Below the pieces are notes generated by a model. It worked only from the letters and a program-made list of their open reading frames with translations, did not search any database and was not told the DNA's origin. Position numbers and translations under genes: made by a program. Positions 17,085 through 26,053 of a stretch of 64,000 bases of DNA are shown here, one piece after another (position 1 is the first letter of the stretch; the number at the start of each line of letters is the position of its first letter). The stretch spans positions 4,306,001 to 4,370,000 of the forward strand of contig NZ_CP133265.1 of the NCBI RefSeq assembly GCF_030915505.1. The letters run 5' to 3'. The DNA is from Neobacillus sp. OS1-2. Its GTDB lineage: Bacteria > Bacillota > Bacilli > Bacillales > Cytobacillaceae.

Positions 17085-18083
17085 ATGTTAACGAAAATCC
17101 CGAGATGGAACCTCGCCTTATTCCTCATCATTATTGCTGAAATTATCGTGTTTGGGATGATGAATCCGAGATTCTGGAATATCACAATCTTGTTAAATAG
17201 TTTTAATGATTTTATTGCGGTTGCTATTATTGGCTTTTTTGTCACATTGGTCGTTATTACTGGAGGAATTGATATTTCTGGGGTTTCGATTATCGGGTTA
17301 ACCTCTGTTGTAACGGGACTCTTATCTCAAGTGGTTGGTCTAAATATTTGGGTTTCCATTATTTGTGCCATATTAATTGGTGGATTATGCGGCCTTTTCA
17401 ATGGAGTCCTAATTGCTTATGGCAGAGTTCAAGCCATGGTAATAACGCTTGGCGGCATGCTTTTATATAGTGGGATTGCGATCGTGCTTGTGGGCGTGTC
17501 TGGTGTCAGTACCTATGAAGGGATATCGGGCTTTTCTGAAAGCTTTAGCAAAATTGCCAATGGAGAAGTTATGGGAATTCCGAGTGCCGTCATCTTTTTT
17601 TTTAGTATGTTTTTCATCGCCTATATCCTTCTGCACCGCACAAGATATGGAAGATATATTTACTTAACGGGAATTAATCAAAATACCGCCGAGTACTCTG
17701 GGATTGATACAAAAAAGATCATTACGAGTACCTACGTTTTGTCAGGATTAAGTGCTGGAATTGCAGGTGTTGTCTTAACTTCCTATTTAGGTAGTGCACG
17801 ATCTGATTATGGTGCTGAATATCTTATGCCTATTCTTACTGTCGTTGTCTTAGGGGGGACATTAATCACAGGAGGTAAAGGGGGTGTTGTTGGGACAGCA
17901 CTAGCCAGCATTATTTTAGGTTTTTTGCAGATTGGTTTGCAAATGGCTGGAGTTTCCACCCAATATATCGGATTGGCTACGGGCGTCCTTCTCATTGTCT
18001 CTGTTGCATTCCTGGGGATTAATCCAGATTTCAGGCTAAATGTAAAAAGAATCATCACACCAAAACAAAATATTGGAGGTTAA
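17085..18083 (+). CDS. lsrD: AI-2 ABC transporter permease LsrD
   Basis: Second CUT2-type permease, 332 residues, with 'VTLVVITGGIDISGVSIIGLTSVV' and 'VVLGGTLITGGKGGVVGTALASIILG' patterns matching those of LsrC. Start ATG 17085 lies 7 bases after the lsrC stop; the AGGAGG at 17067-17072 is inside the end of lsrC, 12 bases from this ATG, slightly far but the only good one. Intact. Confidence 0.9.
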   Translation: MLTKIPRWNLALFLIIIAEIIVFGMMNPRFWNITILLNSFNDFIAVAIIGFFVTLVVITGGIDISGVSIIGLTSVVTGLLSQVVGLNIWVSIICAILIGGLCGLFNGVLIAYGRVQAMVITLGGMLLYSGIAIVLVGVSGVSTYEGISGFSESFSKIANGEVMGIPSAVIFFFSMFFIAYILLHRTRYGRYIYLTGINQNTAEYSGIDTKKIITSTYVLSGLSAGIAGVVLTSYLGSARSDYGAEYLMPILTVVVLGGTLITGGKGGVVGTALASIILGFLQIGLQMAGVSTQYIGLATGVLLIVSVAFLGINPDFRLNVKRIITPKQNIGG

Positions 18084-18089
18084 GCTGCA

Positions 18090-19166
18090 ATGGGAAAATT
18101 AAAATCTATGAAGCTTTTGATTGTTGTGGCCATTGTGATGTTATTTGTAGCTGCATGCGGATCCAATGAAGGCGACTCTGGAGACGGAGGCAAAAAGAAA
18201 GATGATAAAGATATTCAAGTTGTTTTCATACCTAAAATGACTGGGAATGCATTCTTTGAATCTGGAAACGACGGTGCACAGGAAATGGCCAAGAAAGTGG
18301 GCTTTAAAGTGAAATACGATGGGGCTCCAGAAGGTACGGTTGCGAATCAAGTACAAATTATTAATAGTGCTGTCAATAGCGGTGCTGATGCAATAGCCAT
18401 TTCCTCTGTCTCTTCAGATGGGTTGAATCAGGCCTTGAAAAAGGCATTAGATGCCGGCATTAAAGTAGTCACATGGGATTCGGATGTGGATCCTAAATAT
18501 CGTTCCGTTTATGTAAACCAAGGAACACCAGAAATCTTAGGTAAAATGCTCGTTGATATGGCTGCACAGCAGATGGATAACCCCAATGATGCGAAGAAAA
18601 TTGCCTGGTTCTACTCAAGCCCAACCGTACCAGACCAAAATTCATGGGTTAATTATGCAAACAAATATATAAAAGAAAAATATCCAAAATGGGAACTTGT
18701 CACGACACAATTCGGTGATGCCAATGAACAAAAATCATTACAGGTTGGAGAAAGTATTTTAGATTCTTTCCCTGATATCGATGCCGTTATTTGTCCAGAT
18801 TCAACTGCTCTTCCAGCAATGGCACAAGCAGCTGCCAATAAAGGGTTAAAAGCCGATGATGTCATTATTACTGGATTTGCTTCTCCGAATTCAATGAGAC
18901 AATTTATTGAAAATGGCACTATTACCAACCATGGTTTATGGGATGTTAAAGATCAAGGGGCCCTTGCCGTATACGTCGCTTATTGGTTAGCTAAAGGCAA
19001 TGATATGAAAGTGGGGGACTCTATTGATGTCCCTGATATGGGTTCCGTTAAAGTAGAGCCGAACACGATCCAAGGATACGATTATAAGGCTGACGATTCA
19101 GGCATTATTGTTTTACCAGAGCGCATTGTATTTACAAAGGACAATACGAACGATTACGACTTTTAA
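18090..19166 (+). CDS. lsrB: AI-2 binding lipoprotein LsrB
   Basis: Extracellular lipoprotein that binds AI-2 and delivers it to LsrACD. 358 residues: basic start, hydrophobic stretch, lipobox FVAAC with Cys23, then a Gly/Asp/Lys-rich linker and a periplasmic-binding-protein type I fold. The residues known to contact AI-2 in LsrB all have counterparts: Lys in 'FIPKMTGN', Asp in 'TWDSDVD', Asp-Gln in 'SPTVPDQNSW', and Pro and Ala in 'CPDSTALPAMAQ'. This makes AI-2 far likelier than ribose as ligand. GGAGG precedes the ATG. Confidence 0.94.
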   Translation: MGKLKSMKLLIVVAIVMLFVAACGSNEGDSGDGGKKKDDKDIQVVFIPKMTGNAFFESGNDGAQEMAKKVGFKVKYDGAPEGTVANQVQIINSAVNSGADAIAISSVSSDGLNQALKKALDAGIKVVTWDSDVDPKYRSVYVNQGTPEILGKMLVDMAAQQMDNPNDAKKIAWFYSSPTVPDQNSWVNYANKYIKEKYPKWELVTTQFGDANEQKSLQVGESILDSFPDIDAVICPDSTALPAMAQAAANKGLKADDVIITGFASPNSMRQFIENGTITNHGLWDVKDQGALAVYVAYWLAKGNDMKVGDSIDVPDMGSVKVEPNTIQGYDYKADDSGIIVLPERIVFTKDNTNDYDF

Positions 19167-19212
19167 CGGTTTAAATCGTGATTATGAATTTAGGAATTAA
19201 GGAGAGAGAGAA

Positions 19213-20090
19213 ATGGCAGATAGTATTGGTAACAAAAATGCAAAAGATTTTTCTGAGAGTGTTCCTTTCGCAAACAATGGGAATTACCATGTGAAAGGGG
19301 CGAACAATTATGATTGGGGGATGAAGGATCGTTTATCCAGAATTTTTAACCCTTCCTCCGGAAAAACCGTCATGTTAGCGTTTGACCACGGGTATTTCAT
19401 GGGACCTACTTCAGGACTAGAAAGATTAGATCTACTTATTCCTAAATTAGCCAATTATGCAGATTGTTTAATGGGTACGCGTGGTGCCATCCGAAGCAGC
19501 GTCCCACCAACCTTTAATAAGGCTATTGCATTACGGGCATCATCTGGTTCTAGTGTCCTCCAAGATGACCTAAGCCATGAATCCATGGTGGTAGACATTG
19601 AAGATGCCATTAAGATGAATGCCAGTGCCATCGCCATTCAAACATTTATTGGGGCGGATGGACAAAAAGAAACCATTGAAGAGTTAAACCGGGCAGTAAA
19701 CTTTGGCTCAAGATACTCCATTCCAACTATGGGTGTTGTGGCTGTTGGCAAGGAAATGGAGCGGACCAATCAATTCTTCTTGTTAGCCACAAGGATGCTG
19801 GCCGAATTTGGAGCTCAAATCGTTAAAACCTATTACTGCGAGGATTTTGAAAAAGTAGCCTCTGCATGCCCTGTGCCACTAGTAGTTGCAGGGGGAGGAA
19901 GATTCCAGAAAAAGAGGCCCTTACGCTAGCCTACAACTCTATTCAGTGTGGGGCAGCTGGTGTGGATATGGGAAGGAATATTTTCCAATCCCAATACCCT
20001 GAAGAAATGATTCAAGCAATTGGTAAGGTTGTTCATGAAGGCTATACTGATCATGTGGCTTATGAGTTTTTCCAACATCTAACAAACTAA
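19213..20090 (+). pseudogene. lsrF: LsrF, phospho-AI-2 thiolase, frameshifted
   Basis: LsrF (class I aldolase fold) transfers an acetyl group from 3-hydroxy-5-phosphonooxypentane-2,4-dione to CoA, ending the AI-2 signal. Residues from the ATG through 'VPLVVAGG' are normal ('MLAFDHGYFMGPTSGLE', 'VVAVGKEMERTNQF', Lys in 'IVKTYYCEDF'). The frame then breaks at the G5 run 19891-19895. The remainder continues in the next frame as 'RKIPEKEALTLAYNSIQ' and 'GVDMGRNIFQSQYPEEM' to a stop at 20090. Adding one G restores a 292-residue protein, the normal length (291 in E. coli). Either a recent mutation or a sequencing deletion. No other decay is visible. Confidence 0.9.
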
Positions 20091-20164
20091 TAATCTTGCA
20101 AAATGTATTTCGTTACTTGTATACAGTTAAAGTGCGAGCGCTGTAAGGTACCGTATTACCCAAG

Positions 20165-20192
20165 GGATAAAGACGTCAGTCTTTATCCTTTT
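20165..20192 (+). terminator. Intrinsic terminator of lsrACDBF; intron target
   Basis: GGATAAAGAC (20165-20174) and GTCTTTATCC (20179-20188) form a perfect 10-bp stem with a 4-base loop, followed by TTTT. The group II intron begins 7 bases after this stretch. Confidence 0.9.
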
Positions 20193-20705
20193 AATTATGT
20201 GCGCCCGGCATGGGCGATAACTTGGTGGTGCAAGTCCACTACAGGCTTGGCAGTAGGAACTGTTAGCTAATGGCAAGGGTGTCCTCCGCGAGGAGGAATC
20301 TGAAGGAAGCCGGCGGCAAATTCTCGAACTGACGAACAGAAACTATATACAAGGCTGAATTGGGACGGATGAGTCTGCATAACAAGATAAAGTCCAATAC
20401 TGCCCAAATCCCATACAGTAAATATAGCAGTTACATGAGAAGAAGGTTATCGCTCTTACCCGGGGAGGTCTCACGGACGAGCGAATTTGCTCGGTTGAAA
20501 CAAGATTTATCGTGAGAAGTCAGCAGAGGTCATAGTAGTTTCCTTATGAAATGAAGGACTGAACAATCTTAAATCTTGGAAAACAAGGAGGTGTAGGCAC
20601 CCCGCCTAATCGTAGAAAACATCAAGGTATAGACCAAAAGATGGCTACCTATGAAGAAATAGGTTGGAAACCGAAAGGTACATAGGAGTGCGTAGGGATG
20701 CCGAC

Positions 20706-21931
20706 ATGGATATGAAAGAACAAGATGGTATCAAATTAATCAACGAAGTTATCGCAAATGAAAACCTTTGGAAAGCATATGAAAAGGTGAAAAGTAACAA
20801 AGGAGCTCCCGGGGTTGATGGGATTACCGTATATCAATTGAAAACACATATGGAAAAGCACTTCCAACCTCTTAAACAGAAGCTTTTGGATGGGACTTAC
20901 CAGCCCCAACCCGTTAGAAGGGTTGCCATTCCAAAATCAGACGGTTCCAAAAGATATTTGGGGATACCTTGTGTGTTGGATAGAGTGGTACAACAAGCTA
21001 TCCTCCAAGTAATTGAACCAATAATAGACCCATACTTTTCTGACAATAGCTTTGGTTTTCGTAAAGGTAGGAATGCACACCAGGCAATTAAACTTGCCGA
21101 ACAGCATTATCATGAAGGATACCGAGTAGTAGTGGACTGCGACTTAAGAAGCTACTTTGACACAATCCACCACCAAAAAGTTAGAGCATATTTGGAAGAG
21201 TTCATCTCGGATAAAACCGTTCTTAAATTGATTTGGAAATTCCTTCGCTCAGGCATTCTAGACAAAGATATCTATATTGAAACCACAGAGGGAGCACCGC
21301 AAGGTGGACCGTTATCCCCCATTTTAGCAAATGTCTATTTGAACAAATTAGACAGAAAACTAGAGGAGAGAGGACACCGTTTTATTAGATACGCAGATGA
21401 CTTCGTCATCTATGTCAAAAGCAAACGAGCTGGAGAAAGGGTAATGAATAGTGTCACAAGCTATATCGAAAGTGACCTTGGACTAACCATTAACCAAAAG
21501 AAAAGTAAAGTCTGTGGGGCAACTTCGGCTACATTCCTTGGTTTCAATCTACAAAACCTCATGGGAAAGTCGGTTGCCGACCTAGCAAGTCGGCAAAACA
21601 ACGATTTAAAGATAAATTGAGAAAGTCGACCAGTCGAAAACAACCGGGAACTTTCGAAGAAATCATCAAGAAGATAAACCAGTTAACCACTGGATGGATT
21701 AACTACTACGGTATAGCTCGTATGAAACAATTTATCATTAACATCCGGAAGTGGTTAAACCACCGACTTAGACAACTCATTTGGAAGCGATGGAAAAAGC
21801 CAAAGACCAAATACAGAATGCTTCGCAAATATGGAATCAGTCATGACGATGCCATGATATTAGCTAATTCCCGGAAGGGATATTGGCGCATATCCAAAAG
21901 TGAAATCCTACATCAAGCGATAAAAAAATAA
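20706..21931 (+). pseudogene. ltrA: Group IIC intron reverse transcriptase/maturase, frameshifted
   Basis: Reverse transcriptase with 'APGVDGITVYQL' (RT0/1), 'IPKSDGSKRYLGIPCVLDRVVQQA' region, 'SFGFRKGRNAHQA', 'GAPQGGPLSPILANVYL' and catalytic 'YADD' in 'RFIRYADDFVIY'. The frame breaks near 21569 after 'NLMGK'; the next frame continues 'VGCRPSKSAKQRFKDK' and the maturase X domain 'TTGWINYYGIARMKQ' to 21931. One added G (AAG-GTC) restores about 409 residues, the class C size. No endonuclease domain, as expected for the class. ATG 20706 is taken as start; the frame is open back to TTG 20664. Confidence 0.88.
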
Positions 21932-21993
21932 AAACTCACAAAGTGGGGATTGAAAGACATTTCCCAACTTTATGAGCTTAGATAATTAAAAGA

Positions 21994-22032
21994 TTGAACC
22001 GCCGTATACGGAACCGTACGTACGGTGGTGTG
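21994..22032 (+). ncRNA. Group II intron domain V
   Basis: The stretch from TTGAACCGCCGTATACGG to CGTACGGTGGTGTG folds into the domain V hairpin and is nearly identical to the class C domain V. It contains the CGC catalytic triad used by class C rather than AGC. A domain VI hairpin follows. Confidence 0.85.
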
Positions 22033-22305
22033 AGAGGCCGGGGATTAAAATTCCCCTCCTACTCTATTGGAAAATATAAAGATCTAAACCCTCAAATTTG
22101 ATTTCCTTAAAAGACAATTCCTAAATTTTCGTAAAGTAAAATAGGTTCAATACTACTGCATTTATAATATGCTTCAGTTATGATAAGAATAATAGCGTTA
22201 TTTTTTATATTAATACTAGTTGAACATTCCATTTGCTGAGTAAAATGTGTAGGAAAAATATCTATAGCATGGTAATATTTTGTAATAGACGTTTTTAATA
22301 TTCGT

Positions 22306-23094
22306 TTGTATGAGGAGGTTATTGTTATTGATAACAGGGATAAATCAGTCATTCATTCAGTAGAAAAAGTCGATGTTATATTAAAATTATTTACAAAAAA
22401 ACAAACAATGTTAACACTTCACGATATTCATCAACAAACAGGTTTTACTAAAACTACGGCTATGCGATTCTGCAATACACTATGTAATATTGGGTATTTA
22501 GAAAAGATCTTTATAGGTCAAATTCCGTATTACCGATTAGGGATTGAACTTTTTAGAATTGGAAATATGGTAATGAATACGATTAATATTCCTGAACGTG
22601 CGAAAAGATACCTCCAGGAAATCTCTAGTCAACTTGAGGATAGTTCTTATCTGTTTATTGAACGAAATAACAAAGCCTATTGTATTGAAGCGGTTAAAGG
22701 AAGCTATTTTATTCAGGATGCAACAACAAATATTGGGGATGTTCTACAACTAAATCAAGGCGGAGCACCACTTGCAATCCTAGCAAATATGGAAATGAGC
22801 AGACAATCAGAAATTTTTGATCTTTTAAACTTAAGCCCTAGCGAAATACAATATTTTTTTAAAAGGTTAGAGATTATCAGAAATAATGGCTATGCCTTTA
22901 GTAGTAATGAGGTTACCCTTGGAACGGCAGCAATAGGGGTTCCAATATTTAACCATGAGGGAATTGTGGTAGCTGCTTTAAGTGTTGGTGCAATTGAGGC
23001 AAGATTTAGTAATGAGCGATTACCAAAAATCGTGGAAGTTCTAAAAGATGCGGGGAATAAGTTATCCAATGAAATTGGATGGTTAAGTAAATAG
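22306..23094 (+). CDS. IclR-family transcriptional regulator
   Basis: 262 residues. The N-terminal winged helix-turn-helix is 'VDVILKLFTKKQTMLTLHDIHQQTGFTKTTAMRFCNTL' region (about residues 20-60), and the C-terminal IclR effector domain has 'DSSYLFIERNNKAYCIEAV' and 'GTAAIGVPIFNHEGIVVAALSVG'. The annotated TTG 22306 overlaps its own region's GAGGAGG (22312-22318). That site is best placed for an unusual ATT start at 22327, giving 'DNRDKSVIHSVEKVD'. The gene faces the two operons at 23.4 and 31.0 kb and is the obvious candidate for their shared tandem operators. A strong terminator follows. Confidence 0.9.
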   Translation: MYEEVIVIDNRDKSVIHSVEKVDVILKLFTKKQTMLTLHDIHQQTGFTKTTAMRFCNTLCNIGYLEKIFIGQIPYYRLGIELFRIGNMVMNTINIPERAKRYLQEISSQLEDSSYLFIERNNKAYCIEAVKGSYFIQDATTNIGDVLQLNQGGAPLAILANMEMSRQSEIFDLLNLSPSEIQYFFKRLEIIRNNGYAFSSNEVTLGTAAIGVPIFNHEGIVVAALSVGAIEARFSNERLPKIVEVLKDAGNKLSNEIGWLSK

Positions 23095-23100
23095 ATTATG

Positions 23101-23134
23101 ACAAAAGCGCTAAGTTTAAACTTAGCGCTTTTGT
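23101..23134. terminator. 34-bp perfect palindrome, terminator of the iclR gene
   Basis: ACAAAAGCGCTAAGTTT at 23101-23117 is followed directly by its exact reverse complement to 23134. T-runs lie on both sides, so it can act in both directions. Confidence 0.85.
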
Positions 23135-23215
23135 CTATTTAGGGATGATTAAATGAGAAAACTATTTTAGTATTTTAAAATAATTTTAGTCAATTCAGAA
23201 AATTAAAAAAACATA

Positions 23216-23244
23216 TTGACAACGTTTTCACCAGCGGTTATGAT
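23216..23244 (+). promoter_or_regulatory. SigA-type promoter of the ADH-amidohydrolase-liv operon
   Basis: TTGACA at 23216-23221, 17-base spacer, TATGAT at 23239-23244. The sequence TGACAACGTTTTCA (23217-23230) overlapping the -35 matches the cre consensus at 13 of 14 positions, so CcpA repression is possible. Confidence 0.75.
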
Positions 23245-23250
23245 TTCTAC

Positions 23251-23287
23251 ATACCGTAATGTGTAATGTCATTCCGAATTGCGGAAT
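23251..23287. promoter_or_regulatory. Tandem 17-bp operators, copy 1 (probably IclR)
   Basis: ATACCGTAATGTGTAAT (23251-23267) and the palindrome ATTCCGAATTGCGGAAT (23271-23287) start exactly 20 bases apart. They lie 6 bases after the -10 box, covering the predicted start of transcription. The same pair, with the same spacings, lies before the SDR operon at 30910-30946. Confidence 0.75.
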
Positions 23288-23368
23288 CTATTGATTGTAT
23301 GCTAGTACAAAATCTCTATATAAACGTAAGAAATTAATTTTGCTGTTTGGCTAGGAGGGGAATATGTA

Positions 23369-24394
23369 GTGATGAAAGGCGTTGTATTAAAAACCGGAAA
23401 GAATGTTGTATTAGATGATATTGATATTCCACAAATCGCAGAAAACGAGGTGCTAGCAAGAGTCAAGCGCGCGGGTATTTGTGGAACAGATTTAAAGCTA
23501 TACACCGGAAATTATCACATTGATAATAAGGCACTTCCAGTTGTTATTGGTCATGAATTTATTGGTGAGGTTGTGGAAGTAGGAGAAAAGGTTACGAAAG
23601 TTTCAGTAGGGGACAGAATTGTTGCACAGCCGACATACAGTAGCTGCCAAGAATGCAGATACTGTCACAGTGGAGAGTTTAATCTTTGCACTACTCGGAA
23701 GCGGATTGGCTTTGATTATGATGGAGTATTTACTCAATTCGTCAAACTTAATGAACAACAAGTATATACCGTCCCTGATACTATTTCCGATGATGCTGGT
23801 GCATTGATTGAACCATTGACGGTAGCTGTAAGAGGTGTATATAAGGCTAATGTAAAACCTACAGATACAGTTGTCATTATTGGTCCAGGGACGATTGGAT
23901 TGTTCACAGCCCTTGTAGCAAAACAATTTGGGGCAAGAGTAATCGTTTACGGAACTTTAGCTGATGCCGGACGCCTTGAAATCGCAGCTCGAATGGGAGT
24001 TGATATGGTAGACATGTCCGGTGATTTACTAGAAGTGCTTCGAAAGAAAAACCTTACAGTCGATACCGTGTTCGAATGTTCAGGTAATGTAAATGGGGTA
24101 AATTTAGGTCTCACCATCCTTCGGCCAAAAGGTCAATTTGTGCAAATTGGCACCTCGTCAAAAATGGTAAATATCTCCTTTATGGACATAGCATATAAAG
24201 AATTAAACGTAACGGGAAGCATCAGTGCGGTAAAAGAAGATTGGCATACTGCCATAAATCTAATGGAAAAGCTCCAATCTAAAGCACTCCTAATAGTAAA
24301 AAAATATTTGGATCTTAAGGATTTCGAAAAAGGATTTGAAGAATGCCTAAATAATGGGGGTCCCAAGATATTATTTACGCCCCATCCCAGATAA
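23369..24394 (+). CDS. Zinc-dependent alcohol dehydrogenase (MDR family)
   Basis: NAD(P)-dependent medium-chain dehydrogenase of the threonine/sorbitol dehydrogenase type, 341 residues. Catalytic zinc ligands are Cys38 ('GICGTD') and His62-Glu63 ('GHEFIGEV'); the structural zinc loop is C93-C96-C99-C107 in 'CQECRYCHSGEFNLC'. The Rossmann part has 'VVIIGPGTIGLF'. GTG 23369 (8 bases after AGGAGGGG) and ATG 23372 are both possible. First gene of the operon behind the tandem operators. Predicted to oxidise a secondary alcohol or polyol; substrate unknown. Confidence 0.9.
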   Translation: MMKGVVLKTGKNVVLDDIDIPQIAENEVLARVKRAGICGTDLKLYTGNYHIDNKALPVVIGHEFIGEVVEVGEKVTKVSVGDRIVAQPTYSSCQECRYCHSGEFNLCTTRKRIGFDYDGVFTQFVKLNEQQVYTVPDTISDDAGALIEPLTVAVRGVYKANVKPTDTVVIIGPGTIGLFTALVAKQFGARVIVYGTLADAGRLEIAARMGVDMVDMSGDLLEVLRKKNLTVDTVFECSGNVNGVNLGLTILRPKGQFVQIGTSSKMVNISFMDIAYKELNVTGSISAVKEDWHTAINLMEKLQSKALLIVKKYLDLKDFEKGFEECLNNGGPKILFTPHPR

Positions 24395-24491
24395 CTCATT
24401 AAGCACAAAAAAACTACTACTCACCTAGTTATACATAAGGTTACCTAGATTTTTACAAAACTATTAAAGATTAGCAGAACGGAGGACATAT

Positions 24492-25253
24492 ATGATAATT
24501 GATGTTCACACCCATCTCTTGACCAATCCATTTTCTCAACGGGAAGTAGAAGATTTTTTAGATGGTGCAGATCGTTTTGGGATTGATAAGCTTTGTGTTG
24601 CAGCGTTAGGTCCTGGATGCTATTACCCTACAAAATTAATTCATGAACCGACTCAGGAACAATGTGCTTCCTTTAATGATGATTTGTATAAAATTATGAA
24701 ATTGTACCCAGAAAGGATATGGGGATGGACCTATATTAATCCAGCATATCCTGGAGCGGTAGATGAAGTAAGACGAGGAATTGAAGAATATGGAATGATT
24801 GGTGTAAAAATGTGGACGGGGACAAGATGTAATGATCCTAGATTTTTCCCGGTTGTAGAAGCGGCTATTCAGTATAATGTTCCAATTTTACAACACACTT
24901 GGGATAAGGTAACCGGTTATTTTCCAAATGAATCAAGATCAATCGATGTAGCAGATCTTGCTGAAAGATATCCAGAGGTGAAAATTGTCATGGCACACAA
25001 TGAGCGAGCTGTATTAAAGGTAAAACATTGTCCAAATGTTTTTATGGATACGGCGAGCCCTATTGCAGAACTGGGGATGATTGAAAAAGCGGTTGACCAT
25101 ATTGGTGCTAATCGCTTGGTTTTTGGATCAGATTGTATTGGAGTAGATTTTGCTTCCACCATTGGCAAAATAATAGGTTCGGATCTATCTGAAGAAGATA
25201 AGGCAAAAATACTGGGTGGAAACTTCCTACGAATTTTAGGGAGGGATCAATAA
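24492..25253 (+). CDS. Amidohydrolase 2 family metal-dependent hydrolase
   Basis: 253-residue TIM-barrel protein of the Amidohydro_2 type (ACMSD, resorcylate decarboxylase and lactonase relatives). Metal and catalytic residues are complete: His6-x-His8 in 'DVHTHLL', His135 in 'QHTWD', His169 in 'MAHNE' and Asp214 in 'FGSDCIG'. Members hydrolyse C-O or C-N bonds or decarboxylate aromatic acids. It starts about 100 bases after the dehydrogenase gene with CGGAGGA at good spacing and overlaps the next gene by one base. The reaction cannot be told from sequence. Confidence 0.88.
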   Translation: MIIDVHTHLLTNPFSQREVEDFLDGADRFGIDKLCVAALGPGCYYPTKLIHEPTQEQCASFNDDLYKIMKLYPERIWGWTYINPAYPGAVDEVRRGIEEYGMIGVKMWTGTRCNDPRFFPVVEAAIQYNVPILQHTWDKVTGYFPNESRSIDVADLAERYPEVKIVMAHNERAVLKVKHCPNVFMDTASPIAELGMIEKAVDHIGANRLVFGSDCIGVDFASTIGKIIGSDLSEEDKAKILGGNFLRILGRDQ

Positions 25254-26047
25254 TGAATAAAATTACTTACTTTGATTCCAATATCTATATTGGAAACTGG
25301 CCATTTCACCAACTTAGATACAATAATCTAGATGGCATTTTCCACTTAATGAAGAAGGTAAATATTGAAAAAGGAATCATCTCTAGTTTGGATAGTGTAT
25401 TTTGTATTGATCGTGATCTTCCTGAAGTAAATCGAAAATTATATGAACAAGTAAGAGAACATCCAGAAAAATTACTGCCTTTCTATACAATCAATCCCAA
25501 TGTATATGATTGTAGCGAATATATTGACCAATTAGTAAAGGAGTATAATTCATATGGTTTCCGTTTATATCCAACCTACCATGACTATTCTCTCCTCTCA
25601 AAAGCTGTTGATAGTGTAGCAGTGAAAGCAAGTGAATACAAGATTCCGATTTTTGTAACCTACCGATTTGAAGATGAACGAGTACATCATCCAAATGCTA
25701 AGGTTCCAACCGCGAATACAGAAGAACTTGCACAATTTTTTAATAAACATCCAGATACGACTTTTATTATGGGTGGCATGAGAATAACAGATGCAGAAGA
25801 ACTATTTAATCTATTATCATACCCGAATGTGTATTTTGAACTTTCTTTCATCCAAACACCTTTTCGATCATTAGAATTGTTAATAGAAAAGGTAGGGGTC
25901 GATCGGGTTTTATTTGGTACAGGTCTTCCTTACTGGTATCCAGAATGTACAACGTTAAAATTAGAAACTTCAATTTTATCAGAAGAAAATATTAGAAAAA
26001 TTGCTAGAGACAATTTACAAATGATAATAGATCAGAGAATGAGGTGA
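25253..26047 (+). CDS. Amidohydrolase-fold paralogue lacking all metal ligands
   Basis: 264 residues. Begins in the TAATG overlap with the preceding amidohydrolase and shares its architecture ('LPFYTINPNVYD', 'YGFRLYPTYHD', 'VGVDRVLFGTG'). Each metal position is replaced: HxH becomes Asp8-x-Asn10 ('FDSNIYIG'), the barrel His becomes Thr136 ('IFVTYR'), the next His becomes Gly175 ('IMGGMR'), and FGSD becomes FGTG. It should not bind the usual metal, so it is probably a structural or regulatory partner of its neighbour, or uses different chemistry. Confidence 0.82.
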   Translation: MNKITYFDSNIYIGNWPFHQLRYNNLDGIFHLMKKVNIEKGIISSLDSVFCIDRDLPEVNRKLYEQVREHPEKLLPFYTINPNVYDCSEYIDQLVKEYNSYGFRLYPTYHDYSLLSKAVDSVAVKASEYKIPIFVTYRFEDERVHHPNAKVPTANTEELAQFFNKHPDTTFIMGGMRITDAEELFNLLSYPNVYFELSFIQTPFRSLELLIEKVGVDRVLFGTGLPYWYPECTTLKLETSILSEENIRKIARDNLQMIIDQRMR

Positions 26048-26053
26048 GATAAC

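Larger units (their letters stand above)
20199..22067 (+). mobile_element. Group II intron, class C (IIC)
   Basis: About 1.87-kb retroelement. The 5' end GTGCGCCCGGCATGGGCGAT matches the class C start; domain I elements ('AAGGGTGTCC', 'GGAATCTGAAGGAAGC', 'GATGAGTCTGCATAACAA', 'TTACCCGGGGAGGTCT') closely follow the Oceanobacillus iheyensis type IIC ribozyme. The 3' part has domain V and a domain VI hairpin ending CTACTCTAT at 22067. It encodes a maturase between domains. Insertion just 3' of an intrinsic terminator is the known preference of class C introns. The maturase is frameshifted, so mobility may be lost or need a helper in trans. Confidence 0.93.

Noticed and set aside
14581..19166. 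Ribose (Rbs) rather than AI-2 transporter
   Set aside because: LsrB keeps the AI-2 contact residues and lsrF, lsrK and lsrR are adjacent.
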